Source: Paraburkholderia kururiensis
Lineage (GTDB): Bacteria; Pseudomonadota; Gammaproteobacteria; Burkholderiales; Burkholderiaceae
DNA: 64,000 bases
Assembly: GCF_034424375.1 (NCBI RefSeq)
Contig: NZ_CP139965.1
Span: 868,001 to 932,000, forward strand
Direction: 5' to 3'
Positions 1 through 8,172 of the stretch are shown in pieces. The position numbers and the translations under genes are program-made. Under the pieces are notes generated by a model, which searched no databases, was not told where the DNA came from, and saw nothing but the letters and a program-made list of their open reading frames with translations. The first letter of the stretch is position 1. Each line of letters opens with the position of its first letter.

Positions 1-1522
1 TCGCGCTGCTCGAAACGAACAGGTTCGGGTGATCGAACGTGCGGCAATCCTTGTCCACCACGGAATCGCGTGCGTCGCTGCCCATGATGACGGAGCCGGT
101 GATGTGGTTGTTCGGCGCGAAGTCGTCGTGGAACTCGACGTCCGTGCCGCCCAGCACCTTCGCCGCGGTGGCGTACACCTCGCGCGTGTGAGCGGCCCCG
201 CGTTTCACGTAGTCGCCTATGGCGTAGGTGATCTCGGGGCGCGGAATGCCGATGGCGTCCGTTTCCGTGCGGCTCGGCACGATGCGGTTTTCCGGCTGCG
301 GCAGGATCTCGTGGAAGCAGTCGAACTGCACGTAGCGCGCCGAGCGGTCGCGAATTTGCGCGTCGAGATCGGCGGGCTTCAGCAGCTTCTTCTGGCCGAA
401 GATCTTCTGCGTTTCCTGGTCGATACGCGAGAGGTTCGACAGGTGGATCTTCTTCGCCGCTTGCTGCGACCGGAATGCGCCGTCGCGAAAACCGATCAGC
501 GACGTCATTTCCTGCGGCCCGCGTCCGGGCCAGAGCTTTTCGTCCGCATAGAACGACACGCCCGTGCCCGGATGGTCCATCAGGTTGCGGCCCACCATGT
601 CGGAGCTGTTGCCCACGCCGTTCGGAAAGTCGTGGCTCGTGGACATCAGCATGATCTTCGGCGTTTCGATGCCGTTTGCCGCGAGCACGAAGTACTTGCC
701 TTCCACACGATGCGAAACGCCCTGCGGGTCCTTGTAGAGCGCCGCGACGATGCGCTTGTTCGGGCCCACTTCGAGCCGGTACACCACGGCGTTATCGATG
801 AGCTTCGCGCCCGCCATCTCGGCCTTCTCGACGTGCACGATGCCGTTGTACATCGCGCCGATCGGACAGATCGGCATGCAGTTGTTGTTGCCGCAGCAGG
901 TGGGGCGGCCATCGTAGGGCACGCTGTTGCGCGCGACGGGCTCCGTCACGACGTGATAGGCCGCGTCGTAGGCGTTGAGCTTCGACTTGATGGTGGCCTC
1001 GTTGTACGAGAGCGGCAGCGGCGCCATGGGGTACGGCTCTTTGCGCGGCGAGTAGAGGTCTTCGTCGTTGGGTCCCCACACGCCCAGTTCCTGCTCCGCG
1101 CGGTAGTACCAGGGTTCGAGATCGTCGTACTGGATGGGCCAGTCGCGCGCCACGCCGTAGACCGTCTTCATCTTGAAGTCGTTCGGAATGAAGCGCCAGG
1201 CGGAAGCCGCCCAGTGCCAGGTGGTGCCGCCCACCGCGCGAATGTATTGCGAGTTGAACTTGTGCTCGCCCTTCAGGATGAGATAGTTGTTCGGCGGCCC
1301 ATATTCAGGATGCGGCGCCCACGGCGTGGACGGGTACGGCGCCATGAAGTCCATTTTGTCGAACTGGTTGCGAAAGCGTTCGACAATCTCCCAGCGCGGC
1401 AGCCGCGGCCCGGCTTCGAGCATGATCACCGACTTGCCGGCGAGCGCGAGTTGATGCGCAACGAGCGCTCCGGCCACGCCCGATCCCACCACGACGATAT
1501 CCGCTTGTTGTGTGTCGGCCAT
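1..1522 (-). CDS. FAD-dependent glucose/sugar dehydrogenase catalytic subunit (GMC family), C-terminus cut by window edge
   Basis: Membrane-associated sugar oxidation, passing electrons to a cytochrome c partner. The N-terminus has a Rossmann FAD motif (GSGVAGA, residues about 13-19). A cysteine cluster reading CCGNNNCMPIC has the same C-C-x4-C-x3-C spacing as the 3Fe-4S ligands of the Burkholderia cepacia FAD-glucose dehydrogenase alpha subunit, so the fit is to that subfamily rather than to choline dehydrogenases. About 507 codons are present. The expected last 25-35 residues lie beyond position 1. The ATG at 1522 starts 2 bp after the stop of the small subunit, so the two are co-transcribed. 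A cytochrome c subunit is expected just outside the window. Substrate is inferred from family only. Confidence 0.88.
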   Translation of the reverse strand, partial: MADTQQADIVVVGSGVAGALVAHQLALAGKSVIMLEAGPRLPRWEIVERFRNQFDKMDFMAPYPSTPWAPHPEYGPPNNYLILKGEHKFNSQYIRAVGGTTWHWAASAWRFIPNDFKMKTVYGVARDWPIQYDDLEPWYYRAEQELGVWGPNDEDLYSPRKEPYPMAPLPLSYNEATIKSKLNAYDAAYHVVTEPVARNSVPYDGRPTCCGNNNCMPICPIGAMYNGIVHVEKAEMAGAKLIDNAVVYRLEVGPNKRIVAALYKDPQGVSHRVEGKYFVLAANGIETPKIMLMSTSHDFPNGVGNSSDMVGRNLMDHPGTGVSFYADEKLWPGRGPQEMTSLIGFRDGAFRSQQAAKKIHLSNLSRIDQETQKIFGQKKLLKPADLDAQIRDRSARYVQFDCFHEILPQPENRIVPSRTETDAIGIPRPEITYAIGDYVKRGAAHTREVYATAAKVLGGTDVEFHDDFAPNNHITGSVIMGSDARDSVVDKDCRTFDHPNLFVSSSA

Positions 1523-1524
1523 GG

Positions 1525-2040
1525 TCAGGATTGCCTCTCGACAGGTTTCGACGCCCAGAAACCGGGCTTGTTGGGGCAGTAGGTGCGAATGACGAGCGTG
1601 TCCGACACGACGCTGAACATCAGCGCCTGCTCGTACGTGACGACCGTGTCGTCTACGACGCCCATGTACCAGGCCGTGAGAATCTTGAGCGCGAGCGCTT
1701 CGTCGTCGGGCTTCAGCGAGCCCGATGCGAGCGCACCCGCAATCTGCGGCACGCGTTGCGCGAGGTCGGGCGTCTTCTTTTGCAGGGCGGCGGCGAGCCG
1801 CGCACCGACGGCGCGGTCCAGGCCGGTCTTGCCGGTGAGTGACTGCGACAGCGTCATGAACGCGTCGAGCGCCTGGCCGCTGTCGGCGCTGCTGGCCGGG
1901 CTTTGTGCAAGCGCTTTCAGCGTGGCGGAGCCCGCGAGGCTCGCGGCGGTCAGCGCGAGCGTGGCTTGCAGCCAATGGCGCCGCGCGTGGGACACGGGCG
2001 CTTCGCTGCTGCTGGCGATCGGTGGTTCATCTCGTGTCAA
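1525..2040 (-). CDS. FAD-sugar dehydrogenase small (gamma) subunit, Tat-exported
   Basis: Small partner of the catalytic subunit encoded immediately downstream. In this family it carries the Tat signal that exports the folded flavoprotein as a hitchhiker. The 171-residue product has a twin-arginine segment (SHARRHWLQA, near residue 17) followed by a hydrophobic stretch ending in LKALAQ. Length matches the 168-residue gamma subunit known from Burkholderia. The C-terminal half has the family's YMGVVDDTVVTYEQALMF-type segment and ends PNKPGFW. The start is a TTG at 2040, chosen because an AAAGGA ribosome-binding site sits 7 bp upstream. Upstream in-frame codons lack one. Order gamma then alpha (then presumably cytochrome beta) is the canonical operon. 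Confidence 0.85.
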   Translation of the reverse strand: MTRDEPPIASSSEAPVSHARRHWLQATLALTAASLAGSATLKALAQSPASSADSGQALDAFMTLSQSLTGKTGLDRAVGARLAAALQKKTPDLAQRVPQIAGALASGSLKPDDEALALKILTAWYMGVVDDTVVTYEQALMFSVVSDTLVIRTYCPNKPGFWASKPVERQS

Positions 2041-2286
2041 TTGATCGTCCTTTGAGGGTGTGCCGTGATGTGCCGTTGAAAGCCCGGCAAAGGCCGCGTT
2101 AATGAAAACGTAAAGACGGGCACAGGCGGCGCGATGAAGCGCGTGCGCCGCCGCGGCCAACTTTTGATCGACTGCATGGCATTCGGGCGGTAGCAAAAAA
2201 CGACCCCGCCCATGAGACCGGTCACAACGCAAGTCACAACCCAGGCCACAACGAGCGGCGCATTCGGGTCGTCTCGCGAAACCACA

Positions 2287-3393
2287 TCAGAAGTTATGCA
2301 TCATCCCCACGTAAGCGCCTGTCTGCGATTCGCCTGCGAGCGGACTCGTGTTCGGATTCGCGTCGCGCGGCGTGGCGAATACCGAGAAGTTCGCGTGGCT
2401 GCTGTTGCGCAGATACGCCACGGTGCCGTAGAGAAACGTTCGCTTGCTCAGGTTGTAGGTGGTACCCAGCACATAGAGCGTTGCGTGGCCCGAAGGGTCG
2501 TGCGCGGCATCGCCGGCGCCTTCGCCTACCTTGATGTAGAAGCCCGCGGCCGTCACGGCCCAGCGCTGGTTCGGCTCGTAGGTGGCGCCCAGCCAGTAGT
2601 GGTCTGCGCTGTCGGCGAGACCGGCCGGCGTGTCCGGCGCCGCGTAGTGCGTGTAGGCGCCCTGGATCTTGAACTTCGAGACGCGCACGTTGGCCCCCAC
2701 GAAATATTCGCGCGACGCCGTGAAGATATTGCTGAAACGGCCGTTCGGATCGCGCAGTTCGTCGTAGATGCCGCGCACGTCGAAGAGCGGCGAGTGGTAC
2801 GTGAGCATGATGCCGTCCGAGCGGCCGAAGTCGTCGGGCGCGCCATCGTTGAAGCCGCGCGACTGGTTGCCGAACGCGTACTGGCCTTGCACGTCGAAGC
2901 CGCCGAACACGGGGCTGTGGTACTCCACGTTGTTGCTCGTCTGCTGCCAGTTGCGCCCGCGCACCAGCGACGCCGACGACACGGCCTGCTGCACGAGCGG
3001 ATCGAATTCCCAGACGCCGTCGCTATCAATAAAGAGATTGCGGCCCATCTGCACGCGGCCCCAGCGTTCGTCGCTCAAACCGACATAGGCGCGCCGCGAG
3101 AACATGCGCCCACCGCCGGTGGTGCCGTTCATGATCTGCAAGGCGGTTTCCAGATCGAACAGTGCGGTCAGGCCGCCGCCCAGGTCTTCCACGCCCTTGA
3201 GGCCGAGCATGCTGGTGCCCCAGTCGCCGCCTTCCGCGCTCCAGCGCGTGGAGGTACCACCGGATCCATTGGCTACGTGATTCAGGTATTCGAGGCCGCC
3301 ATCCACACGGCCGTACAGCGTGACACTGGTTTGGGCATACACCGCCGGTGTGGCTGCGAGCAGCACGGCGGCGGTTGAGGCGCGAAGTTTCAT
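2287..3393 (-). CDS. Gram-negative trimeric porin (Porin_4 type)
   Basis: Outer-membrane general diffusion porin. The 368-residue product begins with a signal peptide (MKLRASTAAVLLAATPAVYA, cleavage before QTSVTLYG), the standard mature start for Burkholderia porins, and ends in MHNF, a C-terminal aromatic as required for outer-membrane assembly. Conserved landmarks include the LKGVEDLGGGL segment and YVGLSDERWG. ATG 3393 is preferred to the in-frame ATG at 3402 because it sits directly at the signal peptide. Neither has a strong ribosome-binding site. The promoter region about 150 bp upstream carries a LacI-type palindrome. The solute is not evident from sequence. Confidence 0.9.
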   Translation of the reverse strand: MKLRASTAAVLLAATPAVYAQTSVTLYGRVDGGLEYLNHVANGSGGTSTRWSAEGGDWGTSMLGLKGVEDLGGGLTALFDLETALQIMNGTTGGGRMFSRRAYVGLSDERWGRVQMGRNLFIDSDGVWEFDPLVQQAVSSASLVRGRNWQQTSNNVEYHSPVFGGFDVQGQYAFGNQSRGFNDGAPDDFGRSDGIMLTYHSPLFDVRGIYDELRDPNGRFSNIFTASREYFVGANVRVSKFKIQGAYTHYAAPDTPAGLADSADHYWLGATYEPNQRWAVTAAGFYIKVGEGAGDAAHDPSGHATLYVLGTTYNLSKRTFLYGTVAYLRNSSHANFSVFATPRDANPNTSPLAGESQTGAYVGMMHNF

Positions 3394-3548
3394 GGTGGGC
3401 ATCCGCAAGTTGGCGTTGTGCTCTGGGACGGCCTGTCTGGAAGCGCGCAGCTGGAACGACGGGTGCAAGCGACTGCAAACAGGCCGTGCGGCTGCAACGA
3501 GCCGGCTGAATGAAGTGCTCCATGCTTCGCCGTCTCGCGCCGGGCAAG

Positions 3549-3592
3549 ATTATAATTGGAACCGGTTCCATATTGCGACGATTTGTCGCAAT
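3549..3592 (-). promoter_or_regulatory. Porin promoter with LacI-type operator in the spacer plus second inverted repeat
   Basis: On the minus strand a perfect -10 TATAAT lies at 3554-3549. Directly upstream is a 14-bp perfect palindrome TGGAACCGGTTCCA (3557-3570) with the central CG typical of LacI-family operators, placed exactly where the spacer between -10 and -35 would be. Next comes an inverted repeat, ATTGCGAC-N5-GTCGCAAT (3572-3592), covering the -35 position. The -35 itself is poor. The geometry suggests a repressed, inducible porin. The regulators are not in the window. Confidence 0.6.
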
Positions 3593-4248
3593 TAATAAGT
3601 GTGCGAGATGAATCAATCGTGCTACGCGGCATGCATAACTGCCACGTTATTCATCGATTTGCGCGGACGGCGGGAGACGCAGCAAAGCGACGTCTACGAG
3701 TTATTCCATGTGCCGCGAAGGCGCATCGGATGTCGGCATTGTTAAATCGTGCGACGAGTTGGGGAAGCCGAACTAGCCCGATGTACTGCGCGAGGGCACG
3801 CCTTAACGATCGGGCACCAACGCAGTGCATGCGACTAATGCTTCGCGGCAACAAGCGTCGCTCAAACTGCGCATTCAGCGCCTCTTTAGCCATTCCTTAT
3901 CCGTCGCTTAAATCGGCATGGAAGTTGCGTTGATCGACCCGACGCCTGGTTGCCATCATCGCGAGCCTGGTTTGCGCCGGCATGGGCGCATCCCTGTATT
4001 GCGAGCAAGCGATGAAAGCGCGGTTCGGACTGCGATTAAATGCAGGCCGCCGCATAGCGGTTACTCGATCGGGCGATAAAGATTGCAGCGGCATGCTCGC
4101 ATGCTGCACCATACCGAGCAGCGCAAGCGCTGTTCAGTGTTATTGCGTCGATCGAAGAAGCGCTTGAGCGAAGAGCGGTCGCCGCGCGGGTGAACCGCGT
4201 GTGCAACCGGGCCGGACGATGGCGGGCACAACGATTGGATGACCGGTT
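3593..4248. other. Intergenic stretch, no supported gene
   Basis: Between the porin regulatory region and the ATP-grasp gene. Short open frames exist on both strands but none has a ribosome-binding site, recognisable motif or plausible composition. It must contain the promoter of the downstream plus-strand block, but I see no convincing -35/-10 pair. Confidence 0.5.
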
Positions 4249-5721
4249 ATGACGCAAGCTTTCTTCAGCGAGATGTTCGAACGCAGCGACCTGGACGTGC
4301 GCGGCGTATCGGCAGCAGCCTTTCCGCAGGCAGGCGACCCGCGGGCTCACTACCGCGAGTTCTTCACATGGATGTCCGGGCAGAGCGAGCAGCAGATTCG
4401 CAACAAGCGCGCGGAAGCGGATCTCAATTTCCGGCGCGTCGGCATTACGTTCGCCGTGTACGGCGCGAAAGACGAAACGGGTGTGGGCACCGAACGCACC
4501 ATTCCCTTCGACGTCATTCCCCGCATCTTTCCCGCACACGAATGGGCCGCGCTCGAAAACGGCCTGCGTCAGCGCGTGAATGCGCTGAACCGGTTCATCT
4601 ACGACATCTACCACGATCAGATGATCGTGCGCGCGGGGGTGATTCCCGCTGAGCAGATTGTCGGCAACGCGCAGTATCGTCCGGAGATGCAGGGCGTGAA
4701 GGTGGCGCGCGACATCTACGCGCACGTGGCGGGCATCGACATCGTGCGGGCCGGCGAGGGCGAGTTCTACGTGCTCGAAGACAACCTGCGCGTGCCCTCG
4801 GGCGTGTCGTACATGCTGGAGAACCGCAAGATGATGATGCGGCTCTTCCCGGAACTCTTCGCGCGCAACCGCGTGGCCCCCGTGGCGCACTATCCCGACC
4901 TGCTGCTCGACACGCTGCGCGCAGCGGCGCCCGAAGGCGTGGACAACCCCACCATCGTCGTGCTCACGCCGGGCATGTACAACTCCGCCTACTTCGAGCA
5001 CGCGTTCCTCGCGCAGCAGATGGGCGTGGAGCTGGTGGAGGGCCAGGACCTGTTCGTCGACGACCATCACCTCTACATGCGCACGACGCAAGGCCCGCAG
5101 CGCATCGACGTGATCTACCGCCGCGTGGACGACGACTTCCTCGACCCGCTCGTGTTTCGCCCGGAATCCACGCTGGGCGCGGCGGGCCTGCTCGACGTGT
5201 ACCGCGCCGGCAACGTGACGCTGTGCAACGCCGTAGGCACGGGCGTAGCCGACGACAAGTCGATCTACCCGTACGTGCCGGACATGGTGCGCTTCTACCT
5301 GGGCGAAGAGCCCATTCTCAACAACGTGCCCACCTGGATGTGCCGCAAGCCGGGCGACCTGCAGTACGTGCTCGACCATCTGCCCGAACTCGTGGTGAAG
5401 GAAACGCACGGCGCGGGCGGCTACGGCATGCTGGTGGGCCCCGCGTCCACGAGTGCCGAAATCGAGGCGTTCCGCGCCGCGCTCATCGCGCATCCCGACA
5501 AGTACATCGCGCAGCCCACGCTTTCGCTCTCCACGTGCCCGACTTACGTGGAAGCCGGCATCGCGCCGCGCCATATCGATCTGCGTCCGTTCGTGCTCTC
5601 CGGGAACGAAGTGCGCATGGTGCCGGGCGGGCTTACGCGCGTTGCGCTGCGTGAAGGGTCGCTTGTCGTCAACTCGTCACAGGGAGGCGGTACGAAAGAT
5701 ACCTGGGTGCTGGAGCGATAA
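4249..5721 (+). CDS. Circularly permuted ATP-grasp type 2 protein (COG2308, DUF404/407)
   Basis: Predicted ATP-dependent carboxylate-amine ligase. Family members always co-occur with alpha-E and transglutaminase proteins and are thought to make or attach a small peptide; the substrate is unknown. The 490-residue product has the full family pattern: IYDIYHDQ (about 118-124), the LEDNLRVPSGVSYMLENR signature (176-193), VVLTPGMYNSAYFEH (237-251), VIYRRVDDDFLDP (288-300), and the ATP-binding lysine in VVKETHGAGGYGM (K384). It looks catalytically intact, unlike the paralogue fused at 11794. It is followed after 70 bp by an alpha-E gene, the usual partner. ATG 4249 follows a weak ribosome-binding region. 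Confidence 0.9.
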   Translation: MTQAFFSEMFERSDLDVRGVSAAAFPQAGDPRAHYREFFTWMSGQSEQQIRNKRAEADLNFRRVGITFAVYGAKDETGVGTERTIPFDVIPRIFPAHEWAALENGLRQRVNALNRFIYDIYHDQMIVRAGVIPAEQIVGNAQYRPEMQGVKVARDIYAHVAGIDIVRAGEGEFYVLEDNLRVPSGVSYMLENRKMMMRLFPELFARNRVAPVAHYPDLLLDTLRAAAPEGVDNPTIVVLTPGMYNSAYFEHAFLAQQMGVELVEGQDLFVDDHHLYMRTTQGPQRIDVIYRRVDDDFLDPLVFRPESTLGAAGLLDVYRAGNVTLCNAVGTGVADDKSIYPYVPDMVRFYLGEEPILNNVPTWMCRKPGDLQYVLDHLPELVVKETHGAGGYGMLVGPASTSAEIEAFRAALIAHPDKYIAQPTLSLSTCPTYVEAGIAPRHIDLRPFVLSGNEVRMVPGGLTRVALREGSLVVNSSQGGGTKDTWVLER

Positions 5722-5791
5722 CGCCTGCTCGCCAGCCGGCAGCGATACCGGCACCTTCGATACATCGATTCAACGCCATTCAGGAGCACCC

Positions 5792-6802
5792 ATGCTGAGC
5801 CGTACTGCCGACCATCTCTTCTGGATGGCCCGCTATACCGAGCGAGCCGAAAACACCGCGCGCATGCTGGATGCGAACTACCAGATGTCGCTGCTGCCGC
5901 AATCGGACGAGTATGCGGGGCTGGGCTGGCGCGCCATGCTTTCCATTTCGGAACTCGCGGGCAACTTCGCGGCCGCGCACCAGGGCGCCGGCATGAAGAG
6001 CCGCGACGTCATCGCGTTCATGTCCGCGGACCTCGCCAATCTCTCATCGATCATCAGTTGCCTGCGGGCGGCGCGCGAAAACGCTCGCGCGGTGCGCGGC
6101 TCCATCACGACGGAATTGTGGGAGACCATCAACACGACGTGGCTCGAGGCGCAACGCATGCTGGCCGAAGGCGTGCTGGAGCGCGACCCGTGCGAATTCT
6201 TCGAGTGGGTCAAGTTCCGCTCGCATCTCTCGCGCGGCGTGCAGGCCGGCACGATGGTGAAGGACGACGCGTTCTGCTTCCTTCGCCTCGGCACGTTCAT
6301 CGAGCGTGCGGACAACACGGCGCGCATTCTCGACGTGAAGTTCGAGATGCTCGAGCAGCTCGAAAAGTTGGGCGGCGCGAACGCGCAGCCCGCGGCGCAG
6401 TCGCTTGCCCATTCGCTCGATTACTACCACTGGGCCGCGGTGTTGCGCTCGGTCTCGGGCTTCGAGGTGTATCGCAAGGTGTATCGCGACGTCATCACGC
6501 CGGAGCGCGTGGCGGGTCTTTTGATCCTGTTCGGCGACTGGCCGCGCTCGCTCGCGGCGAGCCTCGAGGAAACGAAGCAGATTCTTGGCCGCGTGCGCAA
6601 CACGCGCTCGGCCCAAACCGAAGCGCTTGCAGTGCAGCTTTACGCGAACGTGCGCGACTCGCGCATCGGCGACATTCTGAGCGGCGGGCTGCACGCCTGG
6701 CTCGTCGATTTCCTCGCGCGCGTGAACGAACTGGCAAGCTGCATCAGCCGCGATTTCCTCGTGCCGCTCGCGCCGGAAATGGAGCAGCAGCAGGCGGCGT
6801 AG
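5792..6802 (+). CDS. Alpha-E domain protein (COG2307, DUF403)
   Basis: All-helical alpha-E protein, 336 residues, the standard companion of the permuted ATP-grasp ligase upstream. It starts with the diagnostic MLSRTADHLFWMARYTERAENTAR-type segment (residues 1-24) and repeats a related pattern around LRLGTFIERADNTARILD in the middle, the internal duplication typical of this family. Biochemical role is unknown; linkage implies a subunit or adaptor in peptide synthesis. The ATG at 5792 has AGGAG 6 bp upstream. An independent paralogue of this domain is fused to the ATP-grasp protein at 11794-14481. Confidence 0.9.
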   Translation: MLSRTADHLFWMARYTERAENTARMLDANYQMSLLPQSDEYAGLGWRAMLSISELAGNFAAAHQGAGMKSRDVIAFMSADLANLSSIISCLRAARENARAVRGSITTELWETINTTWLEAQRMLAEGVLERDPCEFFEWVKFRSHLSRGVQAGTMVKDDAFCFLRLGTFIERADNTARILDVKFEMLEQLEKLGGANAQPAAQSLAHSLDYYHWAAVLRSVSGFEVYRKVYRDVITPERVAGLLILFGDWPRSLAASLEETKQILGRVRNTRSAQTEALAVQLYANVRDSRIGDILSGGLHAWLVDFLARVNELASCISRDFLVPLAPEMEQQQAA

Positions 6803-6820
6803 CTCGTGCCCATGCAGCGG

Positions 6821-7942
6821 TCAGGGCCGCGAAGCAACAGGCGCCGCAGCGCTTGCGGCGACCACGCGATGCACGAAGCGCAGCTTGTCGATGACGGGCG
6901 GCGGCAGCGTGAACGGATACCCGTCGGGCATCCCGAGGCTGCGGTTCAGGCTGTTGAGTACATAGGTGAGCGGAAACCAGCGCGCCATCAGGTCGTCGAA
7001 GCTCGCTTCGTCCACCGGCGTGCGGTCCGTGAGGGTGGGTTCGTGCGGTCGCTCGGGGATGAGCACGAGCCCGCATGCGGTCGCGGTATCCAGGGTGTCC
7101 ACAATATGCAGATAATGCGCCCACGTTTCGGCCCAGTCTTCCCACGGGTGCATGGTGGCGTATGCGCTGATGTACGACTGCGCCCACTCGGCGGACGGCC
7201 CGTCGCGGTAGTGCGCCTCGAGCGCCGCGCCGTAGTCGGCGCGTTCGTCGCCGAACAGCTTGCGGAACTGCGCGAGCCAGCGCCGGCCCGTGACCAGCCG
7301 GTCGAAGTAGTAGTGGCCCGTCTCGTGGCGGAAGTGGCCGAGCAGCGTGCGATATGGCTCGCCCAGCGCGGAGCGGGTCTGTTCGCGATGCGCGTCGTCG
7401 GCCTCGGCGATGTTGACCGTGATGACGCCGCGGTTGTGTCCGGTCATGACCTTCTTGTCTTCGGCGGTGTCTTCGAGAAACTCGAAGGCGAGACCGCGCT
7501 TCGGATCTTCCAGACGCGATCGCACCGGCAGATTCAGGGCCATCAGCGTGTAGAGCAGGCGCCGCTTGGCCGCTTCCAGCCGATACCAGTAGAGCCGGTT
7601 CTCGGACCGCTCGAGGTTCGGAATGGTGCGCGTGAAGCGGCACGAGCGGCACAGCGTGTCGGGGGCATCGGCGGGGATCATCCAGTTGCAGACGTTTTCC
7701 ACCGCGTAGTTGTGGCACTGGCGAAAGAGCGCGCCGTGGGCGGTGGCGTCAGATCCGGCCGCCTCGTCCGGCATGCGCGGCTGCCCTGCGCCGATGCGGC
7801 GCCACAGTCCCTCGCCCGCCTCTTCGAAAGCGCTGATCTCGCCGCTTTGCGGCACGTAGCCCAGCAGGGCGGCGCATCGCTCGCAGCGCACGTTCTCGAA
7901 GAAAACAAGCTGCTGGCAGCGGTCGCAATGGAACGTTTTCAT
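6821..7942 (-). CDS. Zinc-ribbon HExxH metallopeptidase-like protein (COG4307-type)
   Basis: 373-residue cytoplasmic protein. The N-terminus has two CxxC knuckles (FHCDRC at about residue 4, then VRCERC), followed by further cysteines (CRSCRF), suggesting zinc-ribbon binding. The centre has HFRHETGHYYFD, an HExxH-type zinc-peptidase motif, followed by DWAETWAHYLHIVDT, which could supply the third ligand. Members are annotated as putative zinc-binding metallopeptidases; no substrate is known. It lies antisense inside the ATP-grasp/transglutaminase block, convergent with the alpha-E gene (18 bp gap) and divergent from the transglutaminase at 8173. The start at 7942 has GGAAG 8 bp upstream and begins directly at the zinc knuckle. 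A longer reading to 8035 exists but lacks support. Confidence 0.82.
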   Translation of the reverse strand: MKTFHCDRCQQLVFFENVRCERCAALLGYVPQSGEISAFEEAGEGLWRRIGAGQPRMPDEAAGSDATAHGALFRQCHNYAVENVCNWMIPADAPDTLCRSCRFTRTIPNLERSENRLYWYRLEAAKRRLLYTLMALNLPVRSRLEDPKRGLAFEFLEDTAEDKKVMTGHNRGVITVNIAEADDAHREQTRSALGEPYRTLLGHFRHETGHYYFDRLVTGRRWLAQFRKLFGDERADYGAALEAHYRDGPSAEWAQSYISAYATMHPWEDWAETWAHYLHIVDTLDTATACGLVLIPERPHEPTLTDRTPVDEASFDDLMARWFPLTYVLNSLNRSLGMPDGYPFTLPPPVIDKLRFVHRVVAASAAAPVASRP

Positions 7943-8172
7943 TATTTGGCTTCCGTCATCGGTCGTCACAATCATTCCACAGGCGGCACATGTCGCGCAC
8001 GCCGGCGTCACGGTAAACACGCGTTGGCCGTGCATTATCGTGCGGCTTCACGGGGCTCGCGCTCCGGTCATCACGCTTATCGCTATCGGCAGCATGGGCC
8101 TGGCTTCGTGCCGCCGCTTTCGCTTCTTCCCGCTTCGCGGGGTTCATTCGGGAATCAATCGAGGAGTCCGGT

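Noticed and set aside
29..1582. 517-codon plus-strand open frame
   Set aside because: Antisense to the FAD-sugar dehydrogenase, which has FAD and Fe-S motifs in the real frame.
2037..2285. 82-codon minus-strand frame with one hydrophobic segment
   Set aside because: Starts 2 bp after the porin stop with a GTG and no ribosome-binding site; overlaps the start of the Tat subunit gene.
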